The notes under the pieces were generated by a model that was not told where the DNA came from, searched no databases, and saw nothing but the letters and a program-made list of their open reading frames with translations. From contig NZ_JAAOEN010000020.1 in the NCBI RefSeq assembly GCF_011320225.1, forward strand, positions 1 to 64,000: 64,000 nucleotides of DNA. Reading direction: 5' to 3'. Positions 52,819 through 60,745 of this stretch are shown here, one piece after another. Within the stretch, counting starts at the first letter, position 1. The number at the start of each line of letters is the position of its first letter. The stretch is from Phytoactinopolyspora limicola (GTDB lineage: Bacteria > Actinomycetota > Actinomycetes > Jiangellales > Jiangellaceae). Both the position numbers and the translations under genes were made by a program.

Positions 52819-53663
52819 GCCGCGAGTCCGTCCTTGTCTCGGCCGACTGGGTCGAGCAAAAGCTGGACGACCCCAAGGTCGTCCTCGTCGAGGTAGACGA
52901 GGACACCACCGCCTACGACAAGAACCACATCCGGGGCGCCCTCAGGGTCAACTGGAACACCGACCTGAAAGACCAGGTGCGGCGGGACCTAGTCAACAAG
53001 GAGCAGTTCGAGGCGTTGCTGTCTCGGTTGGGCATCAGCCCGGACGACACCGTGATCCTCTACGGCGGCAACAACAACTGGTTCGCCGCGTACGCCTACT
53101 GGCAGTTCAAGCTGTTCGGCCACGCCGATGTGCGGCTCCTCGACGGCGGCCGGAAGAAGTGGGAACTAGACAACCGCGAGCTCGTCGAAGACGTTCCCGA
53201 GCGCGCCGCCACGCAGTACGTCGCACAAGAAGCGGACAACACGATCCGTGCCTTCCGCGACGAGGTTGTCGCATCGATCGGCGCCCAGAACCTCGTCGAC
53301 GTCCGTTCGCCAGACGAGTACGCCGGCCGCCTACTGGCGCCGGCGCACCTTCCGCAAGAGGTCTCCCAGGTTCCGGGGCACATTCCCACCGCCGCCAACA
53401 TCCCGTGGAGCAAGGCGGCCAACGACGACGGCACGTTCCGCTCCGACGACGAACTGCGGGAGCTCTACGCGGCTGAGGGTGTCGACCTGAACAAGGACAC
53501 CATCGCCTACTGCCGGATCGGCGAGCGTTCGTCGCACACGTGGTTCGTGCTCCGCGAGCTGCTCGGCGTGCAGAACGTCAAGAACTACGACGGTTCGTGG
53601 ACCGAGTACGGCTCGCTGGTCGGAGTACCGGTTGCGGTCGGCGACGAGCCCGGGGAGGTCTGA
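52815..53663 (+). CDS. Thiosulfate sulfurtransferase (rhodanese, CysA2/SseA type)
   Basis: A 282-residue protein with two rhodanese domains. The inactive N-terminal domain contains ILYGGNNNWFAAYAYW; the catalytic one has VDVRSPDEYAG and the active-site loop CRIGERS with Cys233. It transfers sulfur from thiosulfate to thiol acceptors. In M. tuberculosis the equivalent gene cysA2 lies directly before sseC. GGAGG precedes the ATG at 52815, and the gene is translationally coupled to DUF4395. Expression is probably set by the upstream leader peptide. Confidence 0.93.
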   Translation: MSRESVLVSADWVEQKLDDPKVVLVEVDEDTTAYDKNHIRGALRVNWNTDLKDQVRRDLVNKEQFEALLSRLGISPDDTVILYGGNNNWFAAYAYWQFKLFGHADVRLLDGGRKKWELDNRELVEDVPERAATQYVAQEADNTIRAFRDEVVASIGAQNLVDVRSPDEYAGRLLAPAHLPQEVSQVPGHIPTAANIPWSKAANDDGTFRSDDELRELYAAEGVDLNKDTIAYCRIGERSSHTWFVLRELLGVQNVKNYDGSWTEYGSLVGVPVAVGDEPGEV

Positions 53664-53667
53664 GCCC

Positions 53668-53967
53668 ATGTGTGGTGCCACGACGGGCGGTGTGTCGCTC
53701 GATGGTGTGGATCTGAGCAAGGAGACGGTCATCCAGGGCGTCGTGTTCCGTGACGACGCGCCACTCGCCGGCGCCTACGTCCGGCTGCTGGACTCCACCG
53801 GTGAGTTCACCGCCGAGGTGCCGACGAGTACCACTGGCCAGTTCCGGTTCTTCGCCGGGCCCGGCCAGTGGACGGTGCGGACTCTGGCTCCCGGCGCTGA
53901 GCCGGTGGACCGGTCGATCCATGCATCCAGAGGCGCGATCAACTCCGTGGACGTCATCGTCGCCTGA
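53668..53967 (+). CDS. sseC: SseC-type DUF1416 protein
   Basis: A 99-residue protein of the DUF1416/SseC family that follows rhodanese genes in actinobacteria. It opens MCGATTGGVSLDGVDLSKE, with a Cys next to the N-terminus, and forms a beta-sandwich (AGAYVRLLDSTGEF; TTGQFRFFAGPGQWTVRTL). GGGGAGG precedes the ATG at 53668, four bases after the rhodanese stop. Its stop TGA is the start of a repeat (TGATCTCC). Confidence 0.92.
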   Translation: MCGATTGGVSLDGVDLSKETVIQGVVFRDDAPLAGAYVRLLDSTGEFTAEVPTSTTGQFRFFAGPGQWTVRTLAPGAEPVDRSIHASRGAINSVDVIVA

Positions 53968-54033
53968 TCTCCGTTTGTTCACCTGATCTCCGTTTGTTCA
54001 CCTGATCGCGTGCGTGCGAGCGATCAGGTGAAC
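53963..54033. repeat. 19-bp direct repeats and GATCAG hairpin
   Basis: CCTGATCTCCGTTTGTTCA occurs twice in tandem (53963-53981, 53982-54000). A hairpin follows with perfect 14-base arms GTTCACCTGATCGC (53996-54009) and GCGATCAGGTGAAC (54020-54033). The first copy overlaps the sseC stop. Confidence 0.8.
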
Positions 54034-54172
54034 AACTCGGTCCATCGGGGGCCGGGACGGCATCTGATCGCGTCTCATCTTCCGGACGCCAATGGATCAG
54101 ATGCACATTTGCCGGGACACGGGCCGTTGGTGCATCTGATCGCCTCCAACGGGTTCAGTAGACGAGTGCTTG
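54018..54172. repeat. Direct duplication, copy 1 (with DsrE 3' tail)
   Basis: About 155 bases nearly identical to 54549-54701. It holds several GATCAG stem-loop sites and ends with a copy of the last 18 or so bases of the DsrE gene (ttcagtagacgag then tgcttg). So this copy carries a fragment of a gene 3' end outside the gene itself. Confidence 0.85.
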
Positions 54173-54183
54173 GCGGCGCACTG

Positions 54184-54460
54184 CGCTACCGCCAGATGGT
54201 GTTATGAGCCGGATTAGGGCGTTAACGCCATCTGGCGGTAGCGGAGTCCGGGGTAAATAACAGGGTCCCCACCGCCTGGGAAGCATGCCGCCCTCCGGGG
54301 CGACAGTAAGGAGCCTTGCTGCGGCATCCGCCCTGGGCACAAGGAGGCTTGTTGTCGCCGGGGCAACAACAAGGAGGCTTACTGCGCACGGCGGCGTGCC
54401 GTGAGGAAGCTTGTTGCGGTCGGCCGGGGGCGGGTGTCGCCAGAATGTACGCGGAGACCG
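54184..54460 (-). repeat. Composite intergenic repeat, copy B (core and hairpin modules)
   Basis: Reverse-complement relative of 345-615. The identical 23-base block is at 54396-54418, four AAGCCTCCTT-like motifs (some as AAGGAGGCTT on the plus strand) lie at 54305-54385, and the CGCTACCGCC hairpin occupies 54184-54243 (arms 54184-54203 and 54224-54243, one mismatch). On the minus strand the order core, hairpin, GATCAG field is the same as in copy A on the plus strand. Confidence 0.7.
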
Positions 54461-54548
54461 ACAGGCACCACGAGCACGACGGACGCGATGAACGCGGTCA
54501 AGTCGGGTCACGTGTTTCTGATTGATATTCGACGGACCGCGTCGGTGT

Positions 54549-54701
54549 GAGCGATCAGGTGAACAACTCGGTCCATCGGGGGCCGGGGCGGCATCTGATC
54601 GCGTCTCACCTTCCGGACGCCAATGGATCAGATGCACATTTGCCGGGCTGCGGGCCGTTGGTGCATCTGATCGCCCTCAGGGTTCAGTAGACGAGGGCTT
54701 G
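54549..54701. repeat. Direct duplication, copy 2
   Basis: Nearly identical to 54018-54172 and offset by about 531 bases. Its right end is the genuine 3' end of the DsrE gene (stop tca at 54684-54686). GATCAG sites lie in both orientations. Confidence 0.85.
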
Positions 54702-55046
54702 AACGTCGTCGGAGAGTATCTCTTCGACGAATGTCGCGGCTCCGGCGATACGGATACCCGGCAGGACGTCGTCGGGGCCGATGTCCCGACGGGCGGCACA
54801 CTGCGTACACAGTGTTACCCGGCCGCCGACCAGCAGGCTGGCCAGGAGGTCGGGCAGCGGGGCAGCGTGTGGAAGCTCGAACTCACCGGCCCGGTCCGGT
54901 AAGGCGAACCAGGCGGATTCACCGGTCAGCCAAAGTGAAACGTCGGCGCCATTGGCAAGGGCTGTGGCCGCCACCGTGAACGCCTGCGAGCAGCGTTCCG
55001 GTGCGTCGGCCCCCGCGGTCACCTTAACGACGAGGGTGTGAGGCAT
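54684..55046 (-). CDS. DsrE-family protein
   Basis: A 120-residue protein of the DsrE/DsrF-like fold (LVVKVTAGADAPERCSQAFTVAATALANGADVSLWLTGES), with a Cys80-x2-Cys83 pair in VTLCTQCAARR. DsrE proteins carry sulfane sulfur on a cysteine. The neighbouring MoaD/ThiS-like and rhodanese genes support a sulfur-relay role. The ATG at 55046 begins at the family boundary. A second copy of its 3' end lies at 54155-54172. Confidence 0.85.
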   Translation of the reverse strand: MPHTLVVKVTAGADAPERCSQAFTVAATALANGADVSLWLTGESAWFALPDRAGEFELPHAAPLPDLLASLLVGGRVTLCTQCAARRDIGPDDVLPGIRIAGAATFVEEILSDDVQALVY

Positions 55047-55173
55047 AACCCCACGATAGGCCGCTGCACCGAAAGCCTCGGTGCCCGGCCGGGCGCGGCG
55101 CCCGAGGCGCACCTCGACGGAACCAAAACTGGAGTTTCGTCAGACCGATGGCGGAGCCTACGGGCGGTACCGA

Positions 55174-55179
55174 TAGAAT
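55174..55179 (+). promoter_or_regulatory. -10 element of a leaderless small gene
   Basis: TAGAAT ends seven bases before the GTG at 55187, the spacing expected for a transcript that starts at the initiation codon. No clear -35 was seen. Confidence 0.55.
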
Positions 55180-55186
55180 CGGGCCC

Positions 55187-55288
55187 GTGCTGGAATTAGT
55201 CTTCACTGGCCTGATGGTGCTGGTGGCCATCGGCTCCGGGTTAATGGCGTTGCTGGTCGTGCTCAGACTGTTCAAGGGCCAGGCCTGA
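55187..55288 (+). CDS. 33-residue membrane peptide
   Basis: GTG to TGA, 33 residues: a short N-terminus MLELVFTG, one hydrophobic helix (LMVLVAIGSGLMALLVVLRL) and the charged tail FKGQA. The start is probably leaderless (TAGAAT at 55174-55179). Similar tiny single-helix proteins occur in other actinobacteria next to nitrobindin- and ygfZ-type genes, function unknown to me. The frame has actinobacterial codon usage throughout. Confidence 0.65.
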   Translation: MLELVFTGLMVLVAIGSGLMALLVVLRLFKGQA

Positions 55289-55340
55289 TCCCGTCGATGC
55301 CCGCCATGACCCCCGGATGCCGCGAACGAGGTCGTCGCCC

Positions 55341-55859
55341 ATGATCGAAGTCCCGGACGATCTCCATCCGGACTGTGTGCCGATCGCCTGGTTGCTCGGA
55401 CGGTGGGAGGGGGCTGGGATTGGGGATTACCCCACGATCGAGGCATTCAGATTCGGCCAAGAGGTCGAGTTCACCTACGTGCCCGGCCGGCCGTTCCTTT
55501 CCTATACGAGCCGCAGCTGGATTCTCGACGACGACGGTAACCTCGTTCGGCCGGCCGCCCGCGAGACAGGTTATTGGCGCCCGCAGGCCGATCAGGAACT
55601 CGAGGTCCTGCTGACCCATCCCACCGGGTTCGTCGAGGTGTATCTCGGTCGGATCGAGCCGGCCCGGGTCGAGCTGGCCACCCGCGGGGTGTTGAAGACC
55701 GAGACGGCCAAGGATTACCGCAGCGGCCACCGGCTGTACGGGCTGGTCGACGGAAGCCTCATGTACGTCTACGAGATGTCCGCCATGGGGCAGGACCTTC
55801 AGCCACACCTGTCCGCGGAGCTCAAACGGGTCACCGGAGGGTCGCAGGCCGCGGACTGA
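55341..55859 (+). CDS. Nitrobindin-like heme protein
   Basis: A 172-residue beta-barrel protein. The GxWxGxG motif is at 20-26 (LLGRWEGAGIGDYP), followed by EFTYVPGRPFLSYTSRSW and TGYWRP; a His near 158 (QPHLSAEL) is the expected heme ligand. Nitrobindins bind heme b and convert peroxynitrite to nitrate. Starts at 55317 or 55341 are possible; the second fits the family length better. Confidence 0.88.
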   Translation: MIEVPDDLHPDCVPIAWLLGRWEGAGIGDYPTIEAFRFGQEVEFTYVPGRPFLSYTSRSWILDDDGNLVRPAARETGYWRPQADQELEVLLTHPTGFVEVYLGRIEPARVELATRGVLKTETAKDYRSGHRLYGLVDGSLMYVYEMSAMGQDLQPHLSAELKRVTGGSQAAD

Positions 55860-55918
55860 ACACTCGGAGCGGTATTTCCACGGTTCCGGGATGGTCGAAG
55901 CCTGGTCCGGTGTTGCAT

Positions 55919-56911
55919 ATGGTCGTGAGTGTGAATCCGATCTATCGCAGCCCGTTCCTGGACGTTCCCGGCGCGGTCGAAGGCGCTGCCCCCGATCAAG
56001 GCGTCGCCGCCCACTACGGTGACCCGTTGCGCGAGCAGCGTCGCCTGGCCGCTGGCACCGGGGCGGTGGACTTATCGCACCGTGCCGTGGTCCGCGTGTC
56101 CGGCCCGGACCGTTTGACGTGGCTGCATCAGCTCACGACTCAGCATCTGGAACTGTTGGAGCCGGGGCAGGCGACAACGGCGCTCGTGCTGGATGCTCAT
56201 GGCCGGGTGGAGCACGCCATGTACGGAGTCGACGACGGCGCGGCGATCTGGTTCCACGTCGAACCCGGCACGGCCGAACCGTTGGTGCGGTACCTCGACT
56301 CGATGCGGTTCTGGTCACAGGTCGAGGTAGAAGACGTCACGGCCGACTTCGCCATCGTGTGGGAGCCGGTCAGCGAGCCGGCGGAGCACCTGAGCCGGAT
56401 CACCAGCCGGGGCCGCGACGTGTTCGTGCCGCGAACCGAGGTAGCCGGCTACGTGAACCACGACACGTTGGCAGGTACGTGGGCCCACGAGGCGCTTCGG
56501 ATCGAAGCTCACGAGGCGCGGTTGGGGTTCGATACCGATGAGCGCACCATCCCGCACGAGGTTGGCTGGATCGGGTCGGCCGTTCACCTCGACAAGGGCT
56601 GCTATCGCGGTCAGGAGACCGTGGCCCGGGTGCACACCCTGGGCCGCCCTCCACGCCGGTTGGTGTTGCTGCATCTCGATGGGTCGGTCGATCACCTGCC
56701 GGAGCATGGCGACGACGTACGAGCCGGTGAGCGGACCGTTGGCTACGTGGGTTCGGCGGCCCGCCATCACGAGCTGGGTCCGATCGCGCTGGCGGTAGTG
56801 AAGCGGAACGTGCCGGTCGACGCCGCGCTGGAAGCGGGTGGTGTCGCCGCAGCGCAGGAGACGGTTGTGGATCCTGAGATCGGGCTGCACGTGCGCCCAC
56901 AGCTGCGCTGA
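55919..56911 (+). CDS. ygfZ: YgfZ/GcvT-family folate-binding protein
   Basis: A 330-residue protein that helps iron-sulfur cluster enzymes and binds tetrahydrofolate. The signature KGCYRGQE, with its Cys, is near residue 223 (HLDKGCYRGQETVARVH), and GAVDLSHRAVVRVSGPDRLTW and EARLGFDTDERTIPHEVGW are typical. Start is uncertain: ATG at 55919 or the GTGs at 55922 and 55928. It follows the nitrobindin gene by 59 bases, a pairing common in actinobacteria. Confidence 0.92.
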   Translation: MVVSVNPIYRSPFLDVPGAVEGAAPDQGVAAHYGDPLREQRRLAAGTGAVDLSHRAVVRVSGPDRLTWLHQLTTQHLELLEPGQATTALVLDAHGRVEHAMYGVDDGAAIWFHVEPGTAEPLVRYLDSMRFWSQVEVEDVTADFAIVWEPVSEPAEHLSRITSRGRDVFVPRTEVAGYVNHDTLAGTWAHEALRIEAHEARLGFDTDERTIPHEVGWIGSAVHLDKGCYRGQETVARVHTLGRPPRRLVLLHLDGSVDHLPEHGDDVRAGERTVGYVGSAARHHELGPIALAVVKRNVPVDAALEAGGVAAAQETVVDPEIGLHVRPQLR

Positions 56912-56990
56912 CCACACACTGTTGCCACGTCAGTTGTCAGGCCGGACAGGTTGGTGACCTGGGGGCGGAACCCGGTTGGCCAGCGGCGGG

Positions 56991-57458
56991 TCACATGTCG
57001 ATGATCAGCGTGACCGGGCCGTCGTTGACCAGGCTCACCTTCATGTCGGCACCGAACACACCCGTCTCGACGCGGGCTCCGACGTCCCGCAACGCCGCCG
57101 CGAACGCCTCGAGCAAGGGCTCCGAGACCGGTCCAGGTGCGGCCGCGCCCCACGACGGGCGGCGGCCTTTGCGGGTATCGGCGTAGAGGGTGAACTGGCT
57201 GACCACCAGGATCGGCGCACCGATGTCGGACGCGGACTTCTCGTCGGCGAGAATCCGCAGCCCCCAGATCTTGCTGGCCAGTTTGCGCGCCGTACTGTCG
57301 TCGTCGTCGTGAGCGACACCGACCAGAACAAGAAGACCTTGCCGGCGTGCTGGATCGTCGACGTCGGCCGGGAGGCTGCTGGCCGGATCGATGGAACCGA
57401 CCACCTGTCCGTTGACCTGAACCGATGCTGACGTCACACGTTGGATTACCGCTCGCAC
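56991..57458 (-). CDS. dtd: D-aminoacyl-tRNA deacylase
   Basis: A 155-residue enzyme that removes D-amino acids, and glycine mischarged on tRNA-Ala, from tRNA. The substrate motif [17 protein letters not shown] and the cross-subunit Gly-cisPro motif [10 protein letters not shown] are present. N-terminus [15 protein letters not shown]. Starts with GTG at 57458. Convergent with ygfZ. The insertion [18 protein letters not shown] is longer than in E. coli. Confidence 0.95.
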   Translation of the reverse strand: MRAVIQRVTSASVQVNGQVVGSIDPASSLPADVDDPARRQGLLVLVGVAHDDDDSTARKLASKIWGLRILADEKSASDIGAPILVVSQFTLYADTRKGRRPSWGAAAPGPVSEPLLEAFAAALRDVGARVETGVFGADMKVSLVNDGPVTLIIDM

Positions 57459-57591
57459 GCGGTCGATCCTGCCATCCCGTGGACCGCTCGCGTCACGGTG
57501 GGCTCGGTGCGTTTCACGGTGCGACGAGCCATGGGGACGCGACGTCCGTAATCCGCCGGATCGACCGCCCCGGTGTTGTCAGGATCGAGGT

Positions 57592-58347
57592 ATGGAAACT
57601 GTTATCGCTGGAAAGCTCACGGATCTCACAGCCTTCGTCACTGGTGGAGGCCGGGGCATCGGCGCGGCCATCGCACGACGTCTCGCCACCGAGGGGGCCA
57701 ACGTCGCGTTCACCTATCACCAGGACGACGCTAGCGCTGCCCGAACGGTGCAGGAAATCGAAGCCCACGGCACCAAGGCCCTGGCTATTCGGGTTGACAG
57801 CGCTGACGCCGCGGCCCTTGTAGCGGCGATCAAGCGAACGGCCGCCGCCTTCGGCCGGTTGGATGTCCTCGTCAACAACGCGGCTGTGTACCCGGTCATG
57901 CCGGCCGCCGACGCTGAGCTGGCCGATGTTGACCGTACCCTTGCGGTCAACGTGCGTGCTCCGTATATGGCGGCGGCCGCCGCGGCCGAACTCATGGGCG
58001 ACGGCGGGCGGATCGTGAACATCGGCAGCCTTGTCGCCGAGTTCACGCCGTTCCCCGGCCATGGACTCTACTCGATGAGCAAGACCGCACTGGTCGGGTT
58101 GACCAAGGGGTTGGCCCGGGAGTTGGGTCCGCGCGGGATCACCGTCAACATCGTGCATCCCGGTCCGACCGACACCGAACTCAATCCCGCCGACGGGCCG
58201 CACGCCGAGACGATCCGGGGTTTCAGTGCACTTGGCCGGTACGGCGAGCCTGCGGAGGTGGCGTCGATGGTGGCGCATCTCGCAAGCGACGAGGCGGCTT
58301 ATGTGACCGGGGCGTCGATCGTCGTCGACGGCGGGTTCACCGCGTAG
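57592..58347 (+). CDS. Short-chain dehydrogenase/reductase
   Basis: A 251-residue classical SDR oxidoreductase. Cofactor motif TGGGRGIG (17-24), NNAAVYP, catalytic Ser in NIGSLVAEF and YSMSK. The residues after the second strand (TYHQDD) favour NADPH or do not decide. GGFTA is at the end, typical for 3-oxoacyl-ACP-reductase-like members. Substrate unknown. GAGGT precedes the ATG at 57592. It is followed by the asparaginase gene on the same strand. Confidence 0.9.
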   Translation: METVIAGKLTDLTAFVTGGGRGIGAAIARRLATEGANVAFTYHQDDASAARTVQEIEAHGTKALAIRVDSADAAALVAAIKRTAAAFGRLDVLVNNAAVYPVMPAADAELADVDRTLAVNVRAPYMAAAAAAELMGDGGRIVNIGSLVAEFTPFPGHGLYSMSKTALVGLTKGLARELGPRGITVNIVHPGPTDTELNPADGPHAETIRGFSALGRYGEPAEVASMVAHLASDEAAYVTGASIVVDGGFTA

Positions 58348-58426
58348 CTGAAACCGGGTGGGCGCTGCCCGGATGGGGGCGCCCGCCGGCTCACGTCACG
58401 CCGGGCAGTGTGCGACCATCGTCGGC

Positions 58427-59389
58427 GTGACAGCGGACCCAGTGGTGTTGGCCGAGGTAGTCAGGTCGGGCATGGTCGAGTCGCGGCATCGTGGCTCGGT
58501 GGTGGCTCTCGACGTCGATGGATCGATCGCCTACGAACTAGGCGACCCAGCAGCCCCCATGTTTCCCCGTTCGGCCAGCAAACCGGTTCAGGCCGCCGCC
58601 ATGGTCGGGTGCGGACTGGTGGTGGACGAGGATTTGCTGGCCTTGGCCGCGGCGAGCCACTCGGGGGAGGAGTTCCACCTGACTGGCGTCCGCCGGATCC
58701 TGGGCGAGGCCGGACTCGACGAGTCCGCGTTGCGGAACACACCCGACTGGCCCTTGGGTGTCGCCGCCCGGGAGGCCGCCATTCTCCGTGGTGAACGGCC
58801 ATCGTCTCTCGCGCAGAACTGCTCCGGAAAGCACGGCGCCATGGTGGCTACCTGTGTGGCCCGAGGATGGCCTATCGAGAGCTACCTCGACCCCGAACAC
58901 CCACTGCAGCGGGCCATCGCGGATACGCTGGCCGGCTTCGCTGGCGAGTCCCCGGCCGGCATGGCGGTCGACGGCTGTGGAGCACCGCTGATCGCCTTCA
59001 CCCTGACGGGCGTCGCCCGGATGTTCAGGGCGCTGGTGCTCGCGGCTCCCGGCACACCGGGACGGCAGGTGGTCGACGCCATGCAGGCTCACCCGGAGAC
59101 GGTCAGCGGTACCGACCGCGACGAAGCACGGCTCCTGCGTGGGATACCTGGCCTGGTCGCGAAGTCCGGGGCGGAGGCAGTATTTGCGACGGCACTCGAC
59201 GACGGCCGCGCGATCGCGGTGAAGATCGATGACGGCGGATCGCGGGCCAGCGTAGTGGTGGCGGCGACGGCGCTGCGCCGACTGGGGCTGCGGGCGCCGG
59301 TTCTGGACGAGCTGGCCACCATTCCCGTGCTCGGCGGTGGCCGCCCGGTTGGTGAGATCCGCGCGTCGGCAGGGTGGAGCACGTCGTGA
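58427..59389 (+). CDS. Asparaginase (PF06089 type)
   Basis: A 320-residue asparaginase II-like protein. Typical parts are VVLAEVVRSGMVESRHRGSVVALD, FPRSASKPVQAAAM, ASHSGEEFH, NCSGKHGAMVATC and DGCGAPLIAFTL; the conserved SKP, HSGE and SGKH are the marks of this family. The GTG at 58427 is the family start; an earlier GTG would add unrelated residues. Its stop overlaps TGATCA, and the opposite-strand permease ends four bases further on. Confidence 0.9.
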   Translation: MTADPVVLAEVVRSGMVESRHRGSVVALDVDGSIAYELGDPAAPMFPRSASKPVQAAAMVGCGLVVDEDLLALAAASHSGEEFHLTGVRRILGEAGLDESALRNTPDWPLGVAAREAAILRGERPSSLAQNCSGKHGAMVATCVARGWPIESYLDPEHPLQRAIADTLAGFAGESPAGMAVDGCGAPLIAFTLTGVARMFRALVLAAPGTPGRQVVDAMQAHPETVSGTDRDEARLLRGIPGLVAKSGAEAVFATALDDGRAIAVKIDDGGSRASVVVAATALRRLGLRAPVLDELATIPVLGGGRPVGEIRASAGWSTS

Positions 59390-59392
59390 TCA

Positions 59393-60643
59393 TCAGCGTC
59401 GCACGTTGAGCACCACCGAACGCAGCAGCAGCATCATTCCCAGGGCGAGTGCCCCGAGCGCCACCAGCCGTGGTGGTAGCGACAACGCCAGGCCCACACA
59501 CATGACCAGGCCGAGTCCGGACAGCCAGCGCGGCCAACGCCGTTCGTTCGGTGCCAGCCGCCACGCGGCGAGGTTGGCGACGGCGTAGTACACAAGGATC
59601 GCGAACGCGCTGATGGACAGCGTTTGGACGAGATCGCCCGACAGTACGGCGATCGCCGTCACGATCCCGGCGCCCAACTCTGCCACGTATGGGACCTTGC
59701 GGACCGGATGCACCGCCGCCAGCGGCCGCGGCAGGTCGCCTTCGGCCGCCATGGCGAACGACGTGCGGCCGACCCCGGCGAGTAACGACAACAACGCGCC
59801 CAGGGCGGCTACGCCGGCCGCCGCGGTGACCACCGGCACCAGCCAGCCGGCGTCGACGGTGTCAGCGACGGCCCGCAGCGGCTGCTCCGTAGCGGCCGTT
59901 CCCTCGGCCCCGAGGACGGCGAGGACGACGGCTCCGATGGCGAAGTACAGGACGAGGACGAGGGCCAGGCCGATCGTTACGGCCCGGGGGATGGATCGGG
60001 CGGGGTCCCGGACTTCTTCGCCGAGGACGGTGATGCGCGCATATCCGGCGAAGGCGTAGAAGAGCACGGCTGCCGAGCCGAGGACGCCGAGCGGGGTGAC
60101 GGCGTCGAGTGGGGTGGTGGTGACCAACGGCTCGTTCTCCGCGCCGGCTAAGCCCGTAACAGCCACGACCACCAGGACCGCGACGACGCCGATCAGGATG
60201 ACCCGGGCGGTGCGGACGGTCTTTTGTACCCCGGCGAGGTTGATGGCGGTGAGCAGAGTTACCGCCGCCAGGGCGACGACGACGGCGTGCCGCGGCCACA
60301 AGTAGGTCCCGACCGCCAGAGCCGCCGTGGCGCACGAGGCGATCTTGCCGACGACGAAGGCGTAGCCCGCCAACGCACCCCAACGCGGGCCGAGGCGTTC
60401 GCGGCCATAGTGGTAGGCGCCGCCGGCCCTGGGGTGAACGGCGGCCAACTGGGCCGTCGACGTGGCATTGCAGAAGGCGGCGACGGCAGCGATGCCGAGC
60501 CCGAGCAGCAGCCAGGAACCCGCCTTCTCGGCCGCGGGCTGCCAGACGACGAACACGCCGGTACCGATCATGGCGCCGAGGCCGATGACGACCGCGTCGG
60601 CCGTGCCGAGTTGTCGCGAGAGCCTGGACTCCGGTGGGGTCAC
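59393..60643 (-). CDS. APC-family amino-acid permease
   Basis: A 416-residue transporter with about 12 helices. LGTADAVVIGLGAMIGTGVFVVWQPA is the first helix with the GxG loop, and FYAFAGYARITVLGEEVRDPARSIPRA is the conserved TM6-7 region. I prefer the GTG at 60643, where similarity begins; an in-frame ATG at 60703 would add 20 residues. Converges on the asparaginase gene, so import of asparagine or another amino acid is a reasonable guess. Confidence 0.88.
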   Translation of the reverse strand: MTPPESRLSRQLGTADAVVIGLGAMIGTGVFVVWQPAAEKAGSWLLLGLGIAAVAAFCNATSTAQLAAVHPRAGGAYHYGRERLGPRWGALAGYAFVVGKIASCATAALAVGTYLWPRHAVVVALAAVTLLTAINLAGVQKTVRTARVILIGVVAVLVVVAVTGLAGAENEPLVTTTPLDAVTPLGVLGSAAVLFYAFAGYARITVLGEEVRDPARSIPRAVTIGLALVLVLYFAIGAVVLAVLGAEGTAATEQPLRAVADTVDAGWLVPVVTAAAGVAALGALLSLLAGVGRTSFAMAAEGDLPRPLAAVHPVRKVPYVAELGAGIVTAIAVLSGDLVQTLSISAFAILVYYAVANLAAWRLAPNERRWPRWLSGLGLVMCVGLALSLPPRLVALGALALGMMLLLRSVVLNVRR

Positions 60644-60733
60644 GTACCCATTCTTTCCCACGTCCTGATCGCCTCCGAGGTGGCACGGTGTATTCGTCGT
60701 CATGTCGCCGGACAGTCACCGGGGTGTTTCTTC

Positions 60734-60739
60734 TACCCT
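60734..60739 (+). promoter_or_regulatory. -10 element of a leaderless gene
   Basis: TACCCT ends six bases before the ATG at 60746, compatible with leaderless transcription. No ribosome binding site is present. Confidence 0.45.
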
Positions 60740-60745
60740 GGTCGG

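Noticed and set aside
53963-54701. A possible replication origin or attachment site because of many repeats.
   Set aside because: There are no DnaA boxes, no dnaA/dnaN neighbours, no tRNA and no integrase in the window.
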